From assembly GCA_014885115.2 (NCBI GenBank), contig WKLE02000485.1, forward strand, positions 22,883 through 86,882: DNA of 64,000 bases, written 5' to 3'. Within the stretch, counting starts at the first letter, position 1, and each line of letters begins with the position of its first letter. The position numbers and the translations under genes were made by a program. The notes under the pieces are model-generated. The model saw only the letters and a list, made by a program, of their open reading frames with translations. It was not told where the DNA came from and searched no databases. This DNA is from Asterionellopsis glacialis (Eukaryota; Bacillariophyta; Plagiogrammaphyceae; Rhaphoneidales; Asterionellopsidaceae). Below are positions 11,763 to 23,672 of this stretch, one piece after another.

Positions 11763-13091
11763 TTATTGCAATGTAATATCTTCTTTATTTTGAACAAGAA
11801 AGTCCACCGGTACATCAAAGGGAGTTACCAGAGTGAAATCCCAGTAGTCGAATTTACACCGTGCACACGGACTATTCAAACATTTTGGTACTCCGGAGAC
11901 GCCATTGAAGAGGTGTGTCATTCGCCCATCTTTATTGAAAAAGAGAAACGGCCGTTCCCTTGTGGAAACTATCATTGTTTTATTCCCTTCCAAAGCGATT
12001 TGTGTCCCATACGGCTGAATGGGAGAAAAATACCACACCAAACCATCAAGTGAAAATCCGTGTGCTGAGACAGTAGAGTGTGTACAATCTTCTCCATTCT
12101 CTGCCAAATTATAGACATGGTAAAGGACGTGGAATGCACCTCGATGGTCGATCCAAAGAAAAGGGTCTTCATAATTTCCACGAGGTCCATCCGAATCAGC
12201 ATACGGTATGGTCACAACAGAGACCCAAGGTCCGGAAATGCTGTTGGATCGTTTGAGTTCATTAAGATTACAAATGACGAAAATTGTACCATTGGTCGGA
12301 TGCTGAAAGGGAGCTGGATTGATGCATTTTCCAAGTGTATTTGGTTGGAGAGGAACCCATGGACCATCTATTGAATTACTAACGTGAATTGTCGAACTCA
12401 CTGATTTCTCCTTCTCACGTCTCTCTACTATCGAAACTTGATTGCTACTAACACCAAACTGATTTTCATTGTCATCTTGAGTGCAATTAAAGTGACCAGT
12501 AGGAGATCCACTTCCACCGAAAATGTGAAAGATAGCGTAGGTACCATCTTTCATTTGAATGGGTGCTGGATTGTGCGACTCGGTATTGATAGCAACGTCA
12601 GCAAAAACGTAGGGACCAGTGATACGATTCGAAACAGCATGATCAATCCTACTATTTCTGCCAAATCGCCTCAATGGACACCCATTGGTAATTGCTGTGA
12701 CATAAAGATGATACAATTTTGTCTTTTCATCGAAGAAAGCTCTTCCTCCCCATGTGGTGAGATTTGGAGACATCCCATACCCTTTTGGTGACGATAACGA
12801 GATAGGTTTGAATTTCATTATGGAACAGTCCACTCCACTCCAAGGTGCATCACAAGCGCAAACTGTAGCACTTTCAAGAAAGCCATTGAGGGAACAGGAA
12901 GGTCGTGACTGTTCATGTAGTTTCCGAGACGATATTTTAATCAACGATATGTCTTTCTTGTTCATAACTTTGGAATCGAATGAGTGCGTAGTCGCGACAG
13001 AATGAAGGATTGCAGCAAGACTCATAACTGCAATATAACCTCTGACAAAAATCATCATTGAAGAGAAACTATCCGGTAGGTGTTGTTTCAT
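11763..13091 (-). CDS. Secreted GH43-like beta-propeller protein with EGF-like module
   Basis: A single exon of 442 residues. The N-terminus has a hydrophobic signal stretch (MIFVRGYIAVMSLAAILHSV, about residues 13-32). Residues 66-89 form a short EGF-like module with spacing C-x-C-D-x-P-W-x-G-x-D-C. The rest resembles the five-bladed propeller of the GH43/GH68/GH32-type superfamily: GGRAFFDEKTKLYHLYVTA, HNPAPIQMKDGTYAIFHI, CINPAPFQHPTNGTIFVIC and EDPFLWIDHRGAFHVLYH are successive blade strands with the usual NPAP and EDP motifs. Relatives are arabinan/xylan-type hydrolases, but many eukaryotic members are uncharacterised. Likely secreted or Golgi luminal. The catalytic acid set was not verified, so hydrolase activity is inferred only. 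Confidence 0.75.
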   Translation of the reverse strand: MKQHLPDSFSSMMIFVRGYIAVMSLAAILHSVATTHSFDSKVMNKKDISLIKISSRKLHEQSRPSCSLNGFLESATVCACDAPWSGVDCSIMKFKPISLSSPKGYGMSPNLTTWGGRAFFDEKTKLYHLYVTAITNGCPLRRFGRNSRIDHAVSNRITGPYVFADVAINTESHNPAPIQMKDGTYAIFHIFGGSGSPTGHFNCTQDDNENQFGVSSNQVSIVERREKEKSVSSTIHVSNSIDGPWVPLQPNTLGKCINPAPFQHPTNGTIFVICNLNELKRSNSISGPWVSVVTIPYADSDGPRGNYEDPFLWIDHRGAFHVLYHVYNLAENGEDCTHSTVSAHGFSLDGLVWYFSPIQPYGTQIALEGNKTMIVSTRERPFLFFNKDGRMTHLFNGVSGVPKCLNSPCARCKFDYWDFTLVTPFDVPVDFLVQNKEDITLQ

Positions 13092-14463
13092 GTTTCAGCA
13101 TGTTTTAGGACTGTGTAATGAGTAATTTGTCTAATTTCAAATCTTAGATCATCTATCATCCCCAAGCATAAATGCATAAAGTGGAAGGACAGGGAGGGGT
13201 AGGGTATCCAGCAAAAACAGGAACCAAGAGTCTACCGGAAGTCTCAAGGCAACATGCTGTAACACCAAACAGAATTTTTTGGCAGCTCTTTTCAATGTAT
13301 CCAGATGTGTCGCTGCCGTATGATATATCGTGAGCCAGAAAACTGTGTACGGTACCAGCAGTACTATGAATAGAATAATAATATTATGATGCTCCCTGCC
13401 TGTCTAGAGGGTAGGTCCTAAGGGGAAAATCTCTGGGATGATAGTAAATAAAACTAGCCGTTGCAGCTTACCTTACTTTATAGGAGTACACAGTAGTAGT
13501 GGTTGTCACGTATTACCCTCTGTGTATGACTTATATATAAAGATATTACCTTGCACTAAGTTAGTAACCAAATATTTTAAAACTCTACGAATTACAGTCG
13601 GAGTATATCGATGCAGGTCGTACTGGTAGTAAATTACCGGTACGTGTACCAGGTACGTGGTAACTTGTACCTGGTACATCAACAAATGATTCAGTACCCC
13701 AGGTACTATAAAGTACAGTTATTTTTTTTTATTTCACCCATGAGACTGCAATAATTAATACCAGTAACGGCATTGTCAAGACAAAAAACTGGAACAATGT
13801 TAAGCAAGTATTAATACTGTATGCGATATTATTTTTATTTTAAACGCTTACGTAAGACCCAAGATTCGTTCTGCCTGCCTGTCCGTCCTTCTGAGCCAGA
13901 GTGCGCGATTCTGCGTCCGCACGCCGATGATGGGACAGATTTTGAGATTATTTCCAAGATTGAGTCAAACCCTGCTCGTAGCGTCCTACGAGGCCAAGTC
14001 GTACAAAGCGCGAGATCGAGGTGCGAGCTGTCAGAGGAGATAGGAGGAGAGCCGAAGAGAATCTGAAATCAAGACGACACCGCCATTTCTATCCTAGGCG
14101 TTCTTGGGCTGTGCACTGCAACTGTCTGTGCGCTCTGTGCAGTCTGCAGCAACACCACACGAGACCGCTCAACAAAAACCCCTCTCTTCTACTGAAAGCA
14201 TCGTTGAGATCCTGCACTGAAGGATCACATTCGCGAGATATCAATTGGAAATTGTAGTCTTGGTAGTTGAACCTAATTGTCGAAGCGCAAATAGGAAAAC
14301 GGAGACAAAGAATCCAAATAAGACCATTCTTCATTGGACGCGTCATTTTAGCCACAAAAATTCGGTTTTGAAATATCGCGAAATCCATCAGCGTCTCTTT
14401 TCTAGGTTTCGAAAGTGTCTGAACAACCTCCATTAAATTGAAAATAACAACAACGACAACAAC
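13092..14463. other. Divergent promoter region with GTACCWGGTAC motifs
   Basis: This lies between the minus-strand GH43-like gene and plus-strand exportin-7. It contains TAGGTCCTA at 13412-13420 and a cluster of GTACC/GGTAC palindromes at 13634-13706, followed by a T run near 13723. Open frames on either strand upstream of exportin-7 have no recognisable domain. The 5' leader of exportin-7 ends with AACAACAACAACATGG, a typical start context. Confidence 0.5.
13646..13677. promoter_or_regulatory. Paired GTACCWGGTAC palindromes
   Basis: GTACCAGGTAC at 13646-13656 and GTACCTGGTAC at 13667-13677 are two exact copies of an 11 bp near-perfect palindrome, 21 bp apart (two helical turns). The looser GTACCCCAGGTAC follows at 13694-13706. 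The same motif recurs at 50093 and 62607. Function unknown; a dimeric factor site or a repeat remnant is possible. Confidence 0.4.
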
Positions 14464-17400
14464 ATGGATGCTGCACAGCTCGCACAAGTTGAGTCTCTGT
14501 GCGAAACACTTTACACCGGAGCATCATCTACTTCTGAAGACGGAAAGCCAATTACTCGCGCTGATGCTCAGGCACGCTTGCTAAGCCTTCAGTCTTCTGC
14601 TGATTACATTCCACAATGCCAGTACATTCTCGACCACTCAAATTCGCAATATGCTCGACTCGTTGCATCGAACAGCCTCACAGAGCTCATTACCATCCAC
14701 TGGAATAATTTCACGGTACCTCAGCGCATCGACATTCGAAACTACGTCCTGGGTTACTTGGCGAGTCAGGGACCCTCCCTCCAGGACTTTGTTACGGTGT
14801 CTCTAATAAAGCTAGTTTGTCGTATTACCAAGCTTGGATGGTTCGATGACCCAGCACATAGGGATTTAGCTGATGACGTGACCAAATTCTTGCAGGCTAC
14901 TGTCGATCACTGTATTTTGGGGCTAAAGATTCTCAACCAGCTTGTGGATGAACTTAACATTCCCACTTCGGGCCGAACACTTACACAACACCGCAAAACC
15001 AGTGTCAGTTTTCGGGACGTCTGTTTATTCAAGGTACTTCAATTAGGACTGACAACTCTGAAGCAGTTACAAACGCGAGCCATCAGTAAGTATTTCAAAT
15101 ATTTTCTTTTAACCGTCTTTAATCGTGTCTTGTTATTCCCCCCTTGCACTAAAATAATGTTTCAATCTTTCTCTTTAGGTGCTAATCCCACACAGGAATC
15201 TATTCTTGGTGAACAATCACTCTCGTTAGTAGTGCGGTGTCTCAACTTTGATTTCATTGGTACGAATCCGGACGAGTCTACTGAAGATGTGGGCACAATC
15301 CAAGCTCCCACGTCATGGAGAACAGTTCTCCAAGATCCAGCCACAACCGAGCTGCTTTTTGACTTTTATGCCAAGACTGACCCCCCTCGATCATCAAAAG
15401 CCATGGAAGCTGTTATTTTGCTCTCATCTATTCGTCGTTCACTCTTCCCAACAGACAAGGATCGCGCTGCCTTTCTCGGCCGCCTTATTTCGGGCATCAG
15501 AGAGTTGTTAAGCAACCAAACCGGACTCCAGCACCAGGACAACTACCATCAGTTTTGTCGTCTTCTTGGCCGGTTGAAGGCCAACTACCAACTGAGTGAG
15601 CTTGTCAAGGCTGAGGGATACCTTGACTGGCTTGACCTCGCAGCGTCCTTCACCGTCCAGTCGATCCGAAATTGGCAGTACAGTACAAATTCAATACATT
15701 ATCTCTTGGCGCTCTGGGGCCGTCTTGTGGCTGCTGTCCCGTATGTACGACCCGAAACAGGTGCCCGGGGACATGTGCAACAACTGGAGAAACAAGTTCT
15801 CCTGGTTGTTGAGACTTACATAGAAAGCATGCTTGGTTCAGTTGAAACCGTCTTGCGAAGTGATGGGGCTTTAGACGATCCTCTTTTGGATGAAGGATCT
15901 CTGAAAGAACAGTTAGATCGGTTGCCCGTAATTTGCCGTTTTCAATACGCTCCAATCGCAAACATTTTGATTCAAAAGTTTGATCCATTGTTGAATACGT
16001 ACCGTGAGCTAATGTCGCATTTGGGCAATAATGCTACAGATAATGCACCACAAGATGTTCAAAACCAAGTGGCAATCGTAGAGGGTCAGCTTACATGGTT
16101 GACTTATATGGTCGGGACAATTGTGGGAGGACACAGCTGGTCTGCTGCTCATATGGGAGATGGAGAAGAAACCATTGATGCCAGTCTTAGCAGAAGAACG
16201 CTACAGTTAGCGCAAGGGATTGATTATCGGTTAACATCGTCGAATGGTGCCGGGCGGGCGGATCCTCAGTTAGAATGTGCTATGTTGTACTACTTTCAAA
16301 ACTTTCGAAGGGTTTACATGTTTATGTGGGATCAAGTGTCTGGTTCGAGTTCAGGAACCCTCGGTGGCTCTGTTGTTGGTATGATGGCAGCTAAATTAGA
16401 TTCGGCGCCCTCAACAAAGCAAAAAGTTTACCAACGAATGTTTGAGCACTTGGGAATGGGTGATCACACAGCAGTTGCAAATCTAATCGTTACGAAAATG
16501 GGAAATAATCTCAAGTACTGGCCAGATGAAAATGACATTATTGGGAAAACATTAGAATTACTGCACGACATGGCAGGAGGGTACAGCAGTTCGAAACTTC
16601 TTCTCACTTTGGAAACTGTTCGGTTCCTCGCAATGCATCACACAGAAGATCACTTTCCCTTTTTGTCTGTGCTTGCTAATGCAAGGCATAGAACAACATT
16701 CCATGCAACTTTGACTCGACTCTTGCTCTCACCTGCTGGAGAAGATAAACTCGGAGTAACTTTCGAACAATTTCTGGAACCAATTGTCAATACCATGAAA
16801 CAATTAGAAAGCTTGTCGGCCTCGGATCTTCGTAGTGAAAACTGCCGACGACCACTCGTTGGTGTTTTCCGAGACCTTCGGGGTATCACAGCTAGTTTGC
16901 ACAACCGCAGAACCTATGGATTGCTTTTTGACATTCTTCATCCGAGTCATCTTTCGTTGCTGACTAAAGTAGCCGAGGTGTGGCATGACCAACCAGAGGT
17001 CATCATTAGTTTACTCCGCTTCTTGCATGAATTCTGCCACAACAAGGCGAATCGAGTCAATTTCGACCAAAGCAGCCCGAATGGCATATTGTTATTTCGT
17101 GCTACTAGCGATGTGATTACGGCATATGGAAGGAGGGTATTGGCTACGCCCGCTCCAAGCTCAACTGGGATGGACATTTACAAAGTTCGATACAAGGGAA
17201 TGGCACTAGCATTAAATGTGATGAACTCTGCCCTCAGTGGGAACTACGTCTGCTTCGGTGTCTTTCAGCTCTACAACGACCCAGCACTTGACAATGCATT
17301 GGATGTAACATTACAAATGGCCTTGAGTGTTCCTTTGGACGACATCGTGGCATACCCGAAGTTGAGTAAGGCTTTCTATGGCTTTGTGGAGAACTTGTTC

Positions 17401-18001
17401 CGAAGCCACAAGAGAACTGTTATGGGCTTGGAAACAAGTGTGTTTATGCAGCTGATGACGGCTGTGCACGAAGGTTTGCAGTCAAGCGATGCAACACTCA
17501 GTTCGCTGTGTGCCAATACGATCGATCACCTTGCAACCTTCTACTTTAGTGAGAACGGCAAAGACAAACCAGAGGTGCACAATTTCAACAAGGTGCGTGA
17601 CGATTAAACCTGCATTTTATTTCATTGTTTTGTTTTCTAGCTAGCATAACTTACTTCTCCTTTGGTTCCTTTTTAAATTACAGCATTTGTCGTCGCAGCC
17701 AAATCTTTTCTCAGGCTTGACACAGACCTTGTTCAACTTACTTCTCTTTGGTCCCCCCCAAAATCATTGGGCTGTCATGAGACCAATGCTGAGTCTGATG
17801 CTGGCAAGCGAGTCGAGCTTTTCGTCATACAAGGACCATCTGTTGAGTTCTCAGACGCCCGAAAACCAAGCCAAATTAAACGAAGCACTGAATAATCTTC
17901 TGGCAGATGTCAATCGAAGTCTGGACAGTGCTAATCGCGATCGCTTCACACAAAAATTGACCGCATTCCGTGTTACAGCTAGAAGTTTCCTTACTCTCTA
18001 A
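14464..18001 (+). CDS. XPO7: Exportin-7 (RanBP16-like nuclear export receptor)
   Basis: Three exons: 14464-15085, 15179-17592 and 17684-18001, 1117 residues (human XPO7 is close to 1090). Introns are GTAAGT...TTTAG (93 bp) and GTGCGT...TTACAG (91 bp). Family blocks include the N-terminal LCETLYTG region, SQYARLVASNSLTELI, LGWFDD, the central WLTYMVGTIVGGHSW and the C-terminal NRDRFTQKLTAFR, which is nearly diagnostic for exportin-7/RanBP17. The protein is a HEAT-repeat importin-beta-family receptor expected to bind Ran-GTP and carry folded cargo out of the nucleus. The first intron is a multiple of three and has no stop, so unspliced RNA would still be read through, adding 31 residues. The second intron carries an early stop. 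Confidence 0.93.
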
Positions 18002-18596
18002 TGGAGTGGTAATTGGGATAACTTCGGCTCGACCGCAGACGGTTCACACTAGCAAGGGGTTTGGTTGGGGGCATTGCAAAAGCTTTTAGTATGACAAATT
18101 GCTTGAAAAATATTCTAGAGAGAGGCATAACCCATACTGTAGGATATCTGTCTCAACCACGACCTTTTTGAAATGTGCACTAGCAGCATGTTCGATCCAA
18201 GTAACACTGCTCTACACAAAGCAAGGCAATCTGATTTGTTTCACCGCTCTTTTTTCTTACAGTAAAACACACTATGATTTGTGTTCACTTGCCTCATGAC
18301 AATACTTTTTGTTCGGGGCTGGTGACAACGAATATTACAAATTCTACATTATTTGAAAGTATTAGACATATGTGATTTAACAACGAATATTGCAAATGAT
18401 TATTGAGTATTACTTGTATGTCTTAGACACCTAAGTTCATTGTTTCTTTAGCTGCGTTTAAACTTTTGTTCGGACAAGTTTTCTACAGCGATCAGCTTCC
18501 GCCACTTTGAGTTGAACGGATTGTGTTGCTTCTTTCGCATAATAATATTTAATTTTGGATCTTTATCATGTGTTGATTGGATAGCATTAGATTATG
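18002..18596. other. Convergent 3' region, no gene seen
   Basis: This lies between the 3' end of exportin-7 and the 3' end of the minus-strand aldo/keto-reductase-like gene. It is AT-rich; AACGAATATT(A/G)CAAAT occurs twice (near 18327 and 18380). Presumably 3' UTRs and terminators. No coding feature supported. Confidence 0.5.
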
Positions 18597-19724
18597 TTAT
18601 GACACGGAGATTTGTTCACGTTCCTCGGGATATTCATCGAATCCGTCATCGTTCCAGTCAAGATCTCCATACTTTTCCCACTTCAATAAATCCACGTCAG
18701 ACATATTAGTTGAGAAGTCGCCTATTGCATTGAAGAGCTCTTCTTCATCCCTAGCCGAATGAAGCACAATCTCTACTGGAGGCGACGATGCCAAAGCATA
18801 AGATAAGCACTCGCCTGTTGTGGGGGGCAATGCCTCTCCAGATTTCGTCTCAACCTCAACATTCCAATCGCCATGTCCACGTTGGAGAGCATTCCATCGT
18901 GTGGTAGTAAAAGCCATAACAGGTTTTTTATTGTTGACAGCCGCAGGAAACGATATTGCCTTAGCAGCATCCTTATGAGACATACTGTACCGTAACATTA
19001 TGGCATCGATGTCTGGTTCTTTGGCAAGTACCGCCCCTACGACATGCGAATGAGTCGATGCAGCAACGTACCGAACAAGGCCTTGATCTACCCACGACTT
19101 TGCCTTTTCTATGGCACGCGCAAGCGATTTCTTGCATGTTCCATCACTACCAATTTCATCAGGACAAACATACTCTAATACAAACATATCTAAGTAATAC
19201 CCCCCAGAGTAGTCCAGCGCATCAGAGAGACGTTGATCCAGAGCTTTTTCTAACCGATTTGTGCCACCACTTGCGACAAACACATCTTTTCTTATTTCAT
19301 TAGATCTATCGCATACCTCTTTTATCCCCGCCATAAATTCAGGATATCGATGAGGATTGTAATAAAAATAGAAGGGACGTCCATTGGATTTTGAATATTT
19401 TTCTTCTTCCTCTTGCTCTTTGCCCTCTTCTAGAAGATTATAGTAGGATGATACAAGTGATTTAGGTTGAGTACTCCTGGCTGCACCTCCTTACCCCGAT
19501 AGAGTTACGAAAGTGAAAGAGTTAAAAAGGTACAAGATAATAGCTTTGATGTTGATTTGATTCTGGTATATATGAAGATGCTACAAAGACTTACCGAGTG
19601 CATAGCGACAGACTGGTAGACCAGATGCCGTCGTGAAAACATCAGTCGAAGGGATTGATGATAAGGCAGCGAATGACAACCGGCAAAGTCCAAGGAAGAT
19701 AAGTAATAAGGAAACGTGCATCAT
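18597..19724 (-). CDS. Secreted aldo/keto-reductase-like protein
   Basis: Two exons: 19724-19595 and then from 19486 (GGAG acceptor) or 19480 (GTGCAG acceptor) to 18597. Both acceptors keep the frame, giving 339 or 337 residues; the CAG acceptor looks more canonical. The N-terminus MMHVSLLLIFLGLCRLSFAA is a signal peptide. The body carries GLPVCRYAL, the barrel segment YYLDMFVLEYV, IEKAKSWVDQGLVRYVAAST and the substrate-loop-like IDAIMLRYSMSHKDA, matching a divergent AKR (TIM barrel) group. I do not see the usual D-Y-K-H catalytic tetrad: the His position after the LDMFVLEYV strand appears replaced, so oxidoreductase activity is doubtful. Expected in the secretory pathway or a plastid-associated compartment. 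It shares its promoter region with the amidohydrolase on the other strand. Confidence 0.72.
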
Positions 19725-20150
19725 ATCATAAGGCCGACCGTCAATAGAACAGGATACGGTTGGATTCTCTGTGCGAGACTGCTGTCGGCAGTGGATCTTG
19801 ATGTTTTTCTTTCATTCTTTTTTTCTTTTTCTCAGTACAGTGCTTGACATTTTTTTGGTTTGACACATTTTCGTGCCATTCGCCGCCGCAATCTTTCCGG
19901 CTTCAAAGTCTGTCGTCGCTACGCACCCGCAAGTCCCACTCGACTCGCTCCCAATAGGCAGGGGTGACTGACGTCACACGACACCGCACTTCATTTTTTC
20001 TTTTCTTGGAGCGGATTTCCACAGACTATTTGTTGTTGTTGTTGTCCCTTTCTTGTTGATCCTCTCTCCTCCAGAAGTCCCCCTTTCGCTGCAGCTATCA
20101 TACATCCTCAAACTCAAGATTTCATTGATTCAACTAATATTTAGAATTTC
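19725..20150. promoter_or_regulatory. Shared divergent promoter region
   Basis: A 426 bp region lies between two head-to-head genes, both encoding proteins with signal peptides. It contains TGACGTCA at 19968-19975, a perfect CRE/bZIP palindrome, and a TTG run at 20030-20044. In the diatom Phaeodactylum TGACGT-type elements are reported in CO2-responsive promoters; whether this copy works in that way is inference. Confidence 0.5.
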
Positions 20151-21237
20151 ATGAGAGTTACCTGGATCTTTTCTTCGTTGGCACTTACAATTTCAAACAG
20201 TGCAGCAATGACTGTGAACAAGGTGATTGACAGTCATCTTCACGTGTGGGCCGATAGTGTCGAGAAAACAGCATTTCCTTACTCTGAAGGACAAGAACCT
20301 CCGGAATCGTTGCAGGATGGTGCCTCGGTCAAGGCTCTTTTGCAGAAAATGGACGATGCAAAAGTTGATGGTGCTTTAATCGGTAAGTTACACTTTTGAT
20401 TGGTAATCATTGAAAGATGTTATTCAACAAACCTGGTGTACACAGAAACTAACATCCGATTGCAAACTATTCTTGGAATCAAACCTTTTTTAATTTAAAA
20501 AAATTTAAGTACAACCAATCAATCATAAATTTGACCATAGCTACGTGGCAAATGCCATAAAGGAACACCCTGATCGTTTCAAGGGAATGCTATTACTCGA
20601 TCCATCCTTAAACGCTGATGATGCTGTATCACAACTGGAAGATCTTGTTCTAAAAGGATTTGTTGGTGTTAGATTCAACCCTTATCTTTGGCCTAAGAAG
20701 GATGAGGGAGGATGGGAATATATGTCGTCTTCTGGCAGTGGGGGGTTGGCTGTTTATAAAAGATGTGCCGAACTGCACATGCCTGTGGGGGTCATGTGTT
20801 TTCAGGGGTTACAATTGCATTATGAGGACATTTTGGAACTTCTCAAAGCTTCCCCTAAAACCACAATGGTACTTGATCACTTTGGATTCACAGGTTTTAC
20901 CGAGGAGGGTGATAAGGCGTTTACATTATTGCTGAAACTTGCGGAATACCCACAGGTTATGGTGAAGGTATCAGCATTGTTCCGACAAAACGATGATTCT
21001 CCGTATGATCGTGTAAAAACTGAACGGCTAGTGCCTTTATTGGAAGCATTTGGGCCGGACCGCCTTATGTTCGGTACGGACTTTCCTTTTGTTTTGGAAC
21101 AGCCTGGATCTTACGGGGGAACAGTTGATTTGGTCAAAACTTGGCTCGAATCTGATGAAAACCGAAACAAAGTTATGGGTGGTACTGTTCAGAAAGCATT
21201 TGGAGCCTGGGGTGTCAGCAAGAGCAGCTCTGACTAG
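20151..21237 (+). CDS. Amidohydrolase-2 family metal-dependent hydrolase
   Basis: Two exons: 20151-20382 and 20510-21237, 319 residues. The 127 bp intron (GTAAGT...TTTAAG) splits a Val codon and restores ALIVQPINHKFDHSYVANAI. The N-terminus has a short signal-like hydrophobic stretch. Metal-site motifs of the amidohydrolase-related TIM barrel (Pfam PF04909) are visible: the N-terminal DSHLHVW (HxH), MVLDHFGF, and the C-terminal FGTDFPF, which supplies the last Asp. Relatives include 2-pyrone-4,6-dicarboxylate lactonase and other hydrolases or decarboxylases; the substrate cannot be called from sequence. It is divergently transcribed from the AKR-like gene. Confidence 0.85.
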
Positions 21238-21318
21238 ATAAAAACACAGCCAAGCGCTTAGACAAACCAAACAGACCAAACAATCACCATACTATTACAC
21301 ATAATAAACTTTCTATGA

Positions 21319-23672
21319 CTAACAAAGCGCGCCTCCAGGAGTGTTGTTGTAAGCTGTTTCTTCGTTCTTACACTCTTCGGCATCAACGTCATCGTAAACA
21401 GTATTATCTACACCAAGGATTGTCCAAGGTGCAACGCTTTCATCCGGCATATAATCTGTACTCTCGTTGGGCACTGGATCACCAACAAAATTTCCGTCTT
21501 CTTCGTCAGAGCAATCGCCTGAAGAATTCCAACCACTATCACTTTCATCCGATACAGACCCCAATACACGGTTCTTCTCCGAGGGAAACGAAATAGCTCT
21601 CACCTTTTTCAAAAGACAGCAAATGAAAAATGTGTTATTCGCATGGAGAAATGTTTCACGAAGTAGCGTCCAGAGCGAGAATAATTTTTTACCTTTGCCT
21701 CAAAATTTGCACGGTTTTCACGCCTAATACGTCGAATGAATATAACAAGAGCTGCCGCCGCTAAGGAAAGGATAATAGATGCAGCTAGTAAACCCCAATC
21801 CATCCCACCATCGGCCTCTTTATCTGAAGTATTTCCTTCCCTACTAGGATCACCGTTTCTCGAAAGATCGGTGTTGGAAGGTAGTGCAAAGTAGTTCACC
21901 GTCTCAGAGAGGGATTTCCTAAACAACTCATAATCCTTGAGACTTTCAATAACCACCTCCCCTAACGAATCCGCAGTTGTTTCTCCCATCACCTCAATTT
22001 CGACTTGTAGACCACTCTTGAGCCGCCTTTCTTGATGGAGTGTTGCAAAATGGATATTGTCACCGATATCTTTTTGAACGGACTGAGATAAAATCTTGAC
22101 ATTGTGTATAAGAGTATCGGCATCTAAATTCGCATTTATGTAGCGTAGAGTTGTCATCTCGAAATTAGTGACATCAGCTTGTCCAGTCATTTTGGACAAG
22201 ACATATGGGAACTGCAGAAAAATTTTTGCTCTTTTCACAATATATCTTGTTTCGATCGAATTTGTCGGGAGCTGGGATGGCAGGATTGTCGGAAGTGCGG
22301 TAGAACTGGTGGGAGGATTGGAGGGGGGGAGAGTAGTGGGCAAGGTTGCAGACACCTTGATTGTAGGGACAGCGGAAGGAACAGAGGAAGGAGCACCAGA
22401 ATCAAAGGTAGAAGGCTGAGTTGATGTCGTTGGTAAGAGTGAAGGCAGCTCGCTTTCTAAGACGGAAGGCTCATTTGAAGGTAAAGCAGACCCAATCGAC
22501 CAGCTCGGTGCGAAGGTTGATTCTAACGTGACAGGAGGAGAGATTGTTGGAGCACTAGTAGGAAATGAAGTATTTGGTAGGGATGTAGGATTGAAGGTTG
22601 TTGCTTTTGAAGACGGAGAAAGAGATGTCAGCTTCACCGTTGGCGATTCTGTCTTTGGAAGCGAAGTCGGTTCGTCAGTAGCTACAGGAGAGCCCGTTGG
22701 ATAGTTTGTAGGCAAAGAAGTAGGAGGTGCAGTAACTGGGAGCGACCTCGCCTCGTAGGCTTCTCCAGAACAATAGTGAATTGCCCCCAAGTCGATAAAA
22801 TCGGTTTCTATTTCAGGATCATCCGGCGGTGCAACTGGTGCATACTGTGAAAAGAAATCTTCGCGACAACCTGTAGGATCGTCCATCCATTCGACATGGA
22901 CCGGCCCAAATCGATTGTTAACACCTCTTTGCAGGGGCGGGCCTACAAAGCTATTTTTGAGGTAGAATTCCTGAACCAAAAAAATACAGGTATGTCAATG
23001 TAAGCTCTGTGACTATGTCTGACTTTTTTTCCCCAAGTCGATGCATACTACTTACCAAAACAAGCAGGGATTCTGAAATATCCCTCAATTGCTGCGAGTC
23101 ACGAAGAATCGAGAGTTGAATTTCGAAGCCCTAACAGTAGAAATCAATTAGCAAAAAAGAGTGAATAAGACGATAAATACAAGTTGCTAAAAATGCACAC
23201 GGCATTTCCAACAATATCCGCTTACCATTTGCTCGGGTACAGCGCACTCTTCCTTGGGACATGGATACATGGAACAGAAGGTAAATAGCTCTTCGTCTTC
23301 AGGCAAGTTTACATCAGTGTAAAAATATGATCCTGAATAGCCCTCTTCACCAACTCGTACTGTCAAATTACCAGATAAATCCTGCCCACACTTGTCGTTT
23401 ATGCAGGTCCCTGCTGCCTCGCAATTGAGCACTCGAAAACGATTTGTTTCCCATGGATTTAGGCGCGAATCAACCGTAAATATTCCCTCACTGGAGCTGC
23501 AATTGTGGATTGAGCGATCAAGCCTGAATGTGATACACCTTGGTCTACAGGACTTGATACCAGCGCAATTGCTGCCGTTTTCTCGCACGGATTTGGCAGA
23601 TGATTCTATGACAGAAGAGTGAAGGACGAAAATGAAGATGGTCAAAGACGATATCTTATTGGGAATTATCAT
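21319..23672 (-). CDS. Pro/Thr/Ser-rich type I membrane protein
   Basis: Four exons, all joined in phase 0: 23672-23226, 23130-23056, 22970-21693 and 21603-21319, 694 residues. Every intron has GT-AG ends. The start MIIPNKISSLTIFIFVLHSS is a signal peptide. A Cys-rich ectodomain follows (CGQDLSGNLTVRVGEEGYSG, FCSMYPCPKEEC), then a segment like GFEIQLSILRDSQQLRDISE, then about 140 residues of PTS-rich stalk (SLPTNYPTGSPVATDEPTSL style). A folded membrane-proximal part follows, then one transmembrane helix (WGLLAASIILSLAAAALVIF, about 566-588), RRIRREN and an acidic tail. PTS stalks are common in diatom cell-surface and frustule-associated proteins. Function unknown; a surface receptor or adhesion role is inferred. 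Confidence 0.75.

Noticed and set aside
13821..14066. Possible upstream ORF or small gene before exportin-7
   Set aside because: 81 codons without recognisable features; could be a uORF but nothing supports translation.
14089..14487. 132-codon minus-strand frame over the exportin-7 leader
   Set aside because: Poly-Val translation of the AAC repeat at the start codon, no domain, overlaps the real gene start.
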